Assembly (NCBI RefSeq): GCF_022447245.1
Contig: NZ_JAKVBC010000024.1
Coordinates: 18,495 to 82,494, forward strand
Direction: 5' to 3'
Source of the DNA: Kordia sp.
GTDB lineage: Bacteria; Bacteroidota; Bacteroidia; Flavobacteriales; Flavobacteriaceae
Length of the DNA: 64,000 nt
Position numbers and translations under genes: made by a program. Under the pieces are notes generated by a model. It was given only the letters and a program-made list of their open reading frames with translations. It made no database searches and had not been told where the DNA came from. Positions 54,391 to 61,277 of the stretch are shown one piece after another (position 1 is the stretch's first letter; every line of letters begins with the position of its first letter).

Positions 54391-56776
54391 TATATATTGG
54401 TTTATAAAAATAATCTTGGACATTCGTTTGTAAGGTATGTCCTTGACATTTTAGGGTATATTGGTCATTATTTTTGATCACATCAAGTGTGATAGTATCA
54501 GGGTTTCCGATGTCTAAGTAATTCTCTCCATTGATAGCATATGCCGTTCTATCTGTCAAATGCATTCCATACACCGAAGCATGTGGATTCCAAATCAATT
54601 GGATAGAATACGGTTCAATTGTAATATCACTTGGACGTTCGATCTTTATTCGTAAGGTGTTTTTTTCCACAGCTTCCTTATCGTAAGTTACCGAATTATA
54701 AAGAACTAATTGTGTTTTTGACGCATTAGTTTCTTTGGAGCAAAGTGATAAATTCACTGGGAAAAACGGATAATTAACTGCTAACAACGCATATGTATCA
54801 CTACCTTTTTTATAGTATACTTTCAGTTTTGCTTTTTGGTGTTGTTGTTTCAATTCTTTTTCCAAAGCAGCAGCTTCATAATTGATGAGTTCTTCTAAAT
54901 CATCAGTTTTGTTCAGTTTAATTTTATATTGTTTTACGATTTGAATTGGTAAAAATGTTTTTAAGCTGTATGATTGAATCAGATTTACATACAAAATACT
55001 AGTATTTCCATCTTGAATTTTGTTACACAACAATATATAATTTGTTGTTGTTGAGATGTCATTTTTTAGAAATAGATTACTAATCATGCGCTCATTCTGT
55101 ATATCAACAGCTGAGTTAAACATATTTTGATCAATAATTGCAGTACTAATACTGTATTCATTTTGAGAAGGATCTTCTTTCATTGTAAAGTTTAACTGTG
55201 TATCGCTTGACGGATATGGAATAAAGTAGATGGCATATTTATCTCCATACTTTTTTCGAATTTTAGCATGATACGCAGTTTCCACACCTTGAATTTGTTT
55301 ACTATCTCCTTTTTGAAATTGATATACTTCAATATCATTGACAAACAATAGATTTTTCTTAGAAATAACTGCAATCCATTTTTTTGAGGAGGAAGTATCT
55401 ACGTTTAGTTGTGTATTGTCAACAAAATGATTTTTTAGTCGAACGGAAGAAATAATATTAAACGCTTTCGTAAATCCGGCATATTGTATTTTTTTCTTTT
55501 GTTCAAAACGTTTAAAACCATTTTTAATAATCGTTGTTTCGCCTGAAGGTCCTATGATAATACATTTTGGAAGATGTAATTTATAGATGAATCTACCTAT
55601 CAAGAACAGTACTATTGCTAAAATAATTGTTCCATTGATATATAATGAAGAACGATGTAGCGGCGAATGTATCGCGAAGATTCCTGAATGATTTTCGTTG
55701 ATAGTTACTTTTTGAATGCGTTCACCAAGTAAATCATCGGTATAGATTTGTTGCCCAAAACCACGCAAAGCAACTGTGTTATCAAACACACTATTTAGTG
55801 AAACTGGAATTTTTTGAATGCTATCTTTTTTAAGAATAACAGGATATGAAATTTGCAATAATTCATTATTTACAAGAATAGAATCTAACTTTATTAAATG
55901 ACTTTTAGAAGTCAATGAGTTAATTGTCAGTTCAATAGTGTCTCGTTCTGAGGTGTTAATTTCTACTGACGAATTAACTCCTGCTGGCTGCATTAAGCCT
56001 TGTCGAGTAGTATATTCGTAAGCAAATAGTTTCGGCTTGCCATTTTTTTCAATAGGAGGAAAAACAGCAGCAAATGCACCGCGCCCTTTACTATTTACAT
56101 TGAAAGGACTGTAAATTAAAGCGCTTAATGTACTATCAATTTCGTGTTGTTTATTAGGAACAAATTTTCGAATCGTTTTATAATCTTGCAACCACTGATC
56201 TGTTTGGTCGGCATCATCTGTAATGCTACATAAAATGATTTTATTATACTTTAGCAGATTCAATTCTTTATAATCTTCTAAAAAGGAAGCCAAGGTTATC
56301 GGTTGAATCAATGCTACGAATGATGTTGCATACGGGAAGTTTTTGGTATTCCAAATACCGTAAATCCTTTTGAAACGCTGCTCAAAAGCTGCCGGATCAT
56401 TAAATTGTAAAGGAGTATTGCTTTTTGTTGCTTGTCGAATGAATCGATCACGGAATTTTTCCTTTCTTCTATTTTCTCTTTTTAAGTAGGAGGGAACACT
56501 TTTTGGATTAAATGACGAACCGGGCATCCATACAACACCACTATCATAAAAGACAAATTCATCTTTAGAGAAATCTATATTAGCATATAGTTTAGCTCCC
56601 AAAAGCTTAGAAAACACATAGGTTTTGTATCCTAGATTTTTATCAGTCATAGACCGACTCTTATCCAAGGTGAAAATCCACAGATTACCTTGCGAATCAA
56701 TATCCTGTGCATTAAGAACAGAAGTAGATGCGCAATACCATAGAAGTAAGATTAGTATTCTAAAGGGGTTGAACAT
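54383..56776 (-). CDS. VWA-like exported and membrane-anchored protein
   Basis: A 797-residue protein that is first in the operon. It has a signal peptide (MFNPFRILILLLWYCASTSV, then LNAQ). A VWA-like domain follows with the metal-binding motif D38-K-S40-R-S42 (WIFTLDKSRSM) and IILCSITDDADQ as a later MIDAS residue candidate. Next come a beta domain, a membrane helix near 375-395 (SLYINGTIILAIVLFLIGRF) and a C-terminal region of beta type. VWA domains bind protein ligands through a divalent metal. It may be the sensor or adaptor of the machine. Confidence 0.7.
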   Translation of the reverse strand: MFNPFRILILLLWYCASTSVLNAQDIDSQGNLWIFTLDKSRSMTDKNLGYKTYVFSKLLGAKLYANIDFSKDEFVFYDSGVVWMPGSSFNPKSVPSYLKRENRRKEKFRDRFIRQATKSNTPLQFNDPAAFEQRFKRIYGIWNTKNFPYATSFVALIQPITLASFLEDYKELNLLKYNKIILCSITDDADQTDQWLQDYKTIRKFVPNKQHEIDSTLSALIYSPFNVNSKGRGAFAAVFPPIEKNGKPKLFAYEYTTRQGLMQPAGVNSSVEINTSERDTIELTINSLTSKSHLIKLDSILVNNELLQISYPVILKKDSIQKIPVSLNSVFDNTVALRGFGQQIYTDDLLGERIQKVTINENHSGIFAIHSPLHRSSLYINGTIILAIVLFLIGRFIYKLHLPKCIIIGPSGETTIIKNGFKRFEQKKKIQYAGFTKAFNIISSVRLKNHFVDNTQLNVDTSSSKKWIAVISKKNLLFVNDIEVYQFQKGDSKQIQGVETAYHAKIRKKYGDKYAIYFIPYPSSDTQLNFTMKEDPSQNEYSISTAIIDQNMFNSAVDIQNERMISNLFLKNDISTTTNYILLCNKIQDGNTSILYVNLIQSYSLKTFLPIQIVKQYKIKLNKTDDLEELINYEAAALEKELKQQHQKAKLKVYYKKGSDTYALLAVNYPFFPVNLSLCSKETNASKTQLVLYNSVTYDKEAVEKNTLRIKIERPSDITIEPYSIQLIWNPHASVYGMHLTDRTAYAINGENYLDIGNPDTITLDVIKNNDQYTLKCQGHTLQTNVQDYFYKPIYNE

Positions 56777-57440
56777 TAAACTTCGAGGTTTTGTAATTTA
56801 AAATATTGAATATACTGATGGTTTAAAAATTGCACTAAATTCTTCATGTAATACGAATCTTTACTAAATATAAGAAAATGTTTTTAATGTTAATTTTATC
56901 AAAGAATATGGGCTGATTACTAAATATATAACGTAATTTATCAGTATTATTTTATCTCAAATTTAAAACAATTGTTTATTCTTTTTTTATGGTTTTCCTT
57001 ATTGTAAAAATATATCAAGGAATAGGTGAAATTATAGATTATGAATGGTGAGAATTATTCTTGAAAAAGATAATTTGTGTGGTTGAAACTATCTGGTATT
57101 TGCATTTTTATTCCATGAATTTGATTCAAAACCAACTTTTTTAAGAAAAATGAGTCTATGAAAATAGCAGCATTATTTTGATGTAATATTGACTTATTTT
57201 CAACAAAAAATGCATTTGGAGCCGAATATAATCTATAAAAATGCTATGTAGTCATAACAAAGAGAAGGTAAACAAAGCCCTTAAATACAACGCTTTCCAG
57301 AATACGCATTTTATTTTGTGAGTTTTTACTTTCTTTATTTTTTGATTTTTTAGAAAAGAATAGTTTCTTGCAAAAAAATCAGAATTTACGTTTAATTCTA
57401 GCTAATTTTTTTATATTATTACTCATCAAAATACAAAAAC
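56777..57440. other. AT-rich gap, no gene seen
   Basis: The region is divergent between the envelope operon and the ThiF-like gene. No long frame, hairpin or repeat was seen. Promoters for the operon must lie here, but none can be picked out with confidence. Confidence 0.6.
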
Positions 57441-57486
57441 CTACCCTTTTGTGTAGTGGCACATACTCCTAACGACAGTACCTTTG
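57441..57486 (+). promoter_or_regulatory. lux-box-like operator and promoter of the ThiF-like gene
   Basis: CTACCC-TTTT-GTGTAG (57441-57456), one change from the perfect palindrome, is centred at 57448.5. This is exactly 34.5 bp before TTTG of the -7 element TACCTTTG (57479-57486). The site overlaps the GTG at 57456, so that codon is not the start. Confidence 0.75.
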
Positions 57487-57503
57487 AAACAAAAATCATC
57501 AAT

Positions 57504-58259
57504 ATGAGCGATAGATATTCTAGAAACAGAATCTACTTAACTACTGAAGAGCAAGAAATTATCAAAAATTCCCCCCTAATTCTGGGTGGATCTGGTATAG
57601 GAAGCGTCATTGCCGAATGCGCATTACGATTAGGGTTTGAAAATATCACAATCATTGATGGCGATCACGTGGAAGAGTCAAATTTAAATCGACAAAATTA
57701 TACTGAAAACGATATTAATGTAGACAAAACAGAAGCCATAAAAGATAGATTGCTCGCTATTAATTCTAAAGCAAAGATTACAGTACACAATACCTTTTTA
57801 ACGGTTGACAATGTTGAAGAATATATCAAAGGACATAAAATTGCCATAAATGCACTTGATTTTACAACAGATGTACCGTTAGTATTTGATAAAGTTTGCC
57901 AAGAAAATAATATTCCTGTATTGCACCCGTACAATTTAGGTTGGGGAGGATTGGTAACTGTTATTGCTCCTGACGGATTATTATTGGATAGTATTAAAAA
58001 GCCAGGCGGAGATCCTTTTAGCGAAGTGAATGTAGTTGAATATGCATCTAATTATTTGAAATTTTGGGGAACTCCACATACTTGGATTGATGAAATTATT
58101 GCTAAATACAAAGCTGAAAAAGAGCCATTATCGCCGCCACAACTTTCGGTAGCTTCATGGACTGTAGCTGCTATGTGCGCGCATATTGCTTACAATATCA
58201 CTACAGGAAAAGAATACAAAAAGTTTCCTGAGTTCTATTTGTCAACAATACTAAGCTAA
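57504..58259 (+). CDS. ThiF/MoeB-type E1-like adenylating enzyme
   Basis: A 251-residue protein of the ThiF/E1 superfamily, which uses ATP to adenylate a C-terminal carboxylate. The nucleotide motif is LGGSGIGSVIAE, followed by IIDGDHVEESNLNRQ, with the conserved D, N and R residues. NALDFTTDV is the later conserved Asp segment. The catalytic cysteine and the CxxC zinc motifs of MoeB are not obvious. I chose ATG 57504 because the promoter ends at 57486. Its lux-box promoter makes it part of the same response as the acyltransferase and NRPS genes. The substrate protein or peptide is unknown. Confidence 0.78.
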   Translation: MSDRYSRNRIYLTTEEQEIIKNSPLILGGSGIGSVIAECALRLGFENITIIDGDHVEESNLNRQNYTENDINVDKTEAIKDRLLAINSKAKITVHNTFLTVDNVEEYIKGHKIAINALDFTTDVPLVFDKVCQENNIPVLHPYNLGWGGLVTVIAPDGLLLDSIKKPGGDPFSEVNVVEYASNYLKFWGTPHTWIDEIIAKYKAEKEPLSPPQLSVASWTVAAMCAHIAYNITTGKEYKKFPEFYLSTILS

Positions 58260-58262
58260 CAA

Positions 58263-59021
58263 CTAGATCAACTTGTTGTTGGTAGCATAGGCGATTGCTT
58301 CAGATATATTTGTTACATCCAATTTATCGAAAAGTTTTCTTCTGTGAAACTTCACCGTATCTGGAGAAACGAAGATTGCTTGGGCAATTTCACTGATTGT
58401 ATATCCTCTGGTGGAGAATAAAAGAATTTCTCGTTCTCTATTGGTTAACTTTATACGTTCTGAAGTTCTCCAAAAGTTACCTTCTAAGTCGTATCTAAAC
58501 AGTTTATTATCACCTTTTTTATAAATGGTAATATTTCCTGCTTGTTGCTCTGCTGACAAAGAAATAATACACAAAGCTTTCCATATTTTCCCTTCATTGG
58601 TTAAAAAAATTGGAGTCAGCTTCTGATTGATTAAGATGGTTTTGCCTTCTTGATTTTTAAGGTGATAGTCATAAGAAATTGTATAATTCTTACGCTCTTC
58701 CAATGGAATACGTTCGTAAAATTCAAACCCAGCCTCATTAATCTTTAACAACAAATTTAAATCCTCTTCTATGACATATTTAAAATAAAAAGCATATCCC
58801 ATTTCCTGTACTTCTTCAGCAGTGTGACCGCATAGAAATAGAGGATTGTCTGAAACGTATTCGAATCCTTTTTGTTGGTAATCAATAATGTAAATACTTT
58901 TGTAGGTAGTTCTTGCAAAGGCCATTACTGGCGCCAAATAATTTGCAGTTTTTTGTTGTTCATTATTCGAAATACTGTTTACTGTATTTCTAAATGAAAA
59001 AAAATCATTAACATCGTTCAT
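58263..59021 (-). CDS. PAS-LuxR transcriptional regulator
   Basis: A 252-residue regulator. The N-terminal 180 residues look like a PAS fold (GFEYVSDNPLFLCGHTAEEV, where V-S-D-N-P is typical). The C-terminal LuxR-type helix-turn-helix reads LTNREREILLFSTRGYTISE (about 190-209), followed by FVSPDTVKFHRRKLFDKLDV. It lacks a recognisable AHL-binding domain. The nearby CTACAC-N4-GTGTAG sites have the form bound by LuxR proteins, and those positions are suited to activation. Its gene is convergent with the ThiF-like gene and divergent from the synthase. Confidence 0.85.
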   Translation of the reverse strand: MNDVNDFFSFRNTVNSISNNEQQKTANYLAPVMAFARTTYKSIYIIDYQQKGFEYVSDNPLFLCGHTAEEVQEMGYAFYFKYVIEEDLNLLLKINEAGFEFYERIPLEERKNYTISYDYHLKNQEGKTILINQKLTPIFLTNEGKIWKALCIISLSAEQQAGNITIYKKGDNKLFRYDLEGNFWRTSERIKLTNREREILLFSTRGYTISEIAQAIFVSPDTVKFHRRKLFDKLDVTNISEAIAYATNNKLI

Positions 59022-59350
59022 AGTAAAATATTTAGTCCACTAAAAGTCAGTAATGTTTTGTCTCGCCTGGTGAGAGCATTAACAACAAAAACATCTTATC
59101 ATTGTACAACTGTTATATATTGTTTAATGATATACTTTTAGCAGAATTCACTTTTTTCCCTTTTTTTCCCTTGTTCAAGGGGAAACCCTTATTTATATTT
59201 TATTCCGCTGTTTTTTAGGTTATGTTTCTTTTTTAACTTTTTTAGTTGTTCCTAATTTCTTCTTAATTTAATGTTGTTAGGTGTTAATGCGAATTAGAAA
59301 TTTCCAATTCTTTTTCTCATGTTTTTTCTATAAATATTTATATGAATAGT

Positions 59351-59655
59351 AATCTTTGTATGTAATCTATATATGAAAAACAGATAGCAGGTATGGTATT
59401 TTTCATAATATTATACGCAACTTTTCTAAGAAGTAATAAAAAAACAGTATGGAGGAGTTTGTTGTTTTTTCTTACAATCTTGGAATCTCTATCCAAACAA
59501 ATATAGCTAATGCTATTTACATGACCAATTAAACATTTTATATTTTATATTTCATAAAACCTTAACGCTTTGTTTTAGTTGAGTTTAGGTTAAAAATTAA
59601 GAATTCTATTTAAAAAACGAATGCTGGAAAAAGCGTGCTTTTGCACGTTTTTTTT
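59351..59655 (+). ncRNA. Possible small transcript between regulator and synthase
   Basis: The -7-like element AATCTTTG (59351-59358) and the terminator-like hairpin GCGTGC-TTTT-GCACGT with a T run (59633-59655) would bound a transcript of about 290 nt. It contains a 27-codon frame (59449-59532, MEEFVVFSYNLG...). Whether a small RNA or a peptide is made cannot be told. The 59022-59350 part of the gap shows nothing. Confidence 0.25.
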
Positions 59656-59680
59656 GTGCCTTTTGTGTCCGTTTTAATAC

Positions 59681-59764
59681 CTACACAAAAGTGTAGTTTT
59701 TTACTAATCAGTCAGTTACTACACTTTGGTGTAGCGCTTTCACCTGCTCTGAGGGATAGTTTTG
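59681..59764 (+). promoter_or_regulatory. Double lux-box promoter of the LuxI-like gene
   Basis: Two perfect palindromes, CTACAC-AAAA-GTGTAG (59681-59696) and CTACAC-TTTG-GTGTAG (59719-59734), have centres 38 bp apart. The second is centred 34.5 bp before TTTG of the perfect -7 element TAGTTTTG (59757-59764). Start codon at 59782. Confidence 0.82.
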
Positions 59765-59781
59765 AATCAAAATTTTTAACC

Positions 59782-60468
59782 ATGAATATTGAAAGAAACT
59801 ACCCAACAAACTTAGGAAAAGGACAGATTTTAGACCTTGCAAAATTTATCGTAACAGAGAACTTTAAGCATCACTCAAATAATGTTTTGCCACAAAATTA
59901 TGAGGATGACATTAATGCTATTCACGAAGAAGAAATTAAGTACATTGATAATTCAGAAATTTTTGTAGTAAAAAATGATACTGACGAAATTACTGGAGCA
60001 ATTAGAGTATTAAAATGGAATTATTCTGATGTATTGCCAATTCAGAAAATTTTTGGAATCAACCCGTTACTTGCCATAACAAATTATAATGTAAACGAAA
60101 TCTTTCACATTGGAAGATTTGCCATTCAAAAAGAATCAAAAGACGTTAACTTATTTAAAAAATTAATGGTGTGTGCTATTGCGCCAGTTTGTGCACACAA
60201 AGGTAATATCGCTTTTGCTGAAATTGATAGTAAACTACTACGCGTATTACGTTTATTAGGAATCAAAGCATCTGTTATTGGAGAATCTATCGAATACTTA
60301 GGATCAGAAACAATCCCTGTAGCTTTTACATACGATGGATTGATTGATTTCTTCAACAAAAACAAGTCATTAGTTTCACAGGAAGCATTAGCTTCAAGCC
60401 TTGTATCTACAGAGCTACCTGAAAGTGTAGTTTCAGAAAATATTGAATACAACTACTCTTTAGTGTAG
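59782..60468 (+). CDS. LuxI/FeeM-like N-acyltransferase (putative signal synthase)
   Basis: A 228-residue protein of the GNAT-like autoinducer-synthase and N-acyl amino acid synthase fold. Visible hallmarks in order are GAIRVLKW (LuxI strand with Arg), EIFHIGRFAI (equivalent to E-x-S-R-F-x-V of LuxI), LLRVLRLLGI (equivalent to the M-E-R-x-L-R-x-x-G helix) and IGESIEYLGSETIPVAF. Length and order match. It would join an acyl chain to an amine; the product is unknown. The promoter with two lux-box-like sites and a nearby LuxR regulator suggest a self-inducing circuit. I chose ATG 59782 because the promoter lies just upstream. Confidence 0.75.
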   Translation: MNIERNYPTNLGKGQILDLAKFIVTENFKHHSNNVLPQNYEDDINAIHEEEIKYIDNSEIFVVKNDTDEITGAIRVLKWNYSDVLPIQKIFGINPLLAITNYNVNEIFHIGRFAIQKESKDVNLFKKLMVCAIAPVCAHKGNIAFAEIDSKLLRVLRLLGIKASVIGESIEYLGSETIPVAFTYDGLIDFFNKNKSLVSQEALASSLVSTELPESVVSENIEYNYSLV

Positions 60469-60498
60469 TGACAGTAAACACGTTAGCTTGTACTTTTA
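60415..60498 (+). promoter_or_regulatory. Double lux-box promoter of the NusG-NRPS operon
   Basis: CTACCT-GAAA-GTGTAG (60415-60430) and CTACTC-TTTA-GTGTAG (60453-60468) lie in the end of the synthase gene. Their centres are 38 bp apart, as in the synthase promoter. The second is centred 34.5 bp before TTTA of TACTTTTA (60491-60498). Confidence 0.72.
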
Positions 60499-60546
60499 TA
60501 CTGTAATTAAAAAGCATATCTGAGTATCATAATATATAGTTGATCA

Positions 60547-60670
60547 AGACTAAGAATTCAGAAAAGCAAACTCGAAGACCATACATAGTCAAATTAAGAC
60601 TAAGGAACTCAAAAAATAATACCAGAAGACCTTAAAAAGTCATTGTCAGACTAAGGAATTCAAAAAACAT
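60547..60670 (+). repeat. Tandem 50-51 bp repeats in the leader of the NusG-NRPS operon
   Basis: Three copies of AGACTAAG(G)AA(T/C)TCA begin at 60547, 60597 and 60648; a further GAAGACC element occurs between copies. They lie between the promoter (-7 at 60491-60498) and the NusG gene at 60738, that is, in the untranslated leader. They may be binding sites for the NusG-like protein or RNA structures. Confidence 0.7.
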
Positions 60671-60737
60671 AAATCATTAACAAATAAGCTTCATGGGACT
60701 GAGGGAAGCGAAGCTATATTCAAAAACCACTTAACTT

Positions 60738-61265
60738 ATGAAAACTACTTCAAACTCAAAATGGCATGTACTCTATGTGAACTCTCGCTGGGAAAAAAAA
60801 GTTCATGATCGTATTCAGGAAGCTGGAGTTGAATCATTCTTACCACTTGCCAAAACCGTAAGAACTTGGAGCGATCGCAAAAAAGTTCTTTTAGAGCCTT
60901 TATTCAAATCGTATGTGTTTGTAAATGTAAAATCTCCGATGGACTTCTATAAAGCATTATCCGTAAATGGAGCTTGTGCATATATCCAATTTGGAAAAGA
61001 ATATGCAGTAGTTCAAGATTATGAGATTGAAAACATTAAACTCTTAATTGGAGATGATCAAATTCTGGATCTTACCACAGAAGAAGCATTGCCAACAATA
61101 GGGGAAAAGAGAAGAATTGTTTGTGGAGCATTAGAAGGATTAAAATGTGAAGTTCTTCGCGCAGATACTACTAGTAAAATATTAGTACGAATTGACTCAT
61201 TACACCAAAACTTAGTTGCAACGATACCATCCTATTACCTAGGGGAAGAAGCATTAACCGCATAA
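60738..61265 (+). CDS. NusG paralogue (UpxY/RfaH-like antiterminator)
   Basis: A 175-residue protein with the NusG N-terminal domain (WHVLYVNSRWEKKVHDRIQE at residues 8-27, then KVLLEPLFKSYVFVNV) and a KOW-type C-terminal half (GEKRRIVCGALEGLKCEV). Specialised NusG proteins ride RNA polymerase and let it read through long operons. In Bacteroides, UpxY proteins do this for capsule clusters, and LoaP does it for antibiotic clusters in Gram-positives. Being directly before an NRPS gene and after a repeat-rich leader, it probably does the same here. Confidence 0.88.
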   Translation: MKTTSNSKWHVLYVNSRWEKKVHDRIQEAGVESFLPLAKTVRTWSDRKKVLLEPLFKSYVFVNVKSPMDFYKALSVNGACAYIQFGKEYAVVQDYEIENIKLLIGDDQILDLTTEEALPTIGEKRRIVCGALEGLKCEVLRADTTSKILVRIDSLHQNLVATIPSYYLGEEALTA

Positions 61266-61277
61266 AAACTTAAAACC

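Noticed and set aside
57456..57503. ThiF-like protein starting with GTG at 57456
   Set aside because: The lux-box-like site and -7 element overlap this part; ATG 57504 is the first usable start after the promoter.
59635..59781. Longer synthase starting at TTG 59635
   Set aside because: The region holds two operators and the -7 element; the conserved domain starts after ATG 59782.
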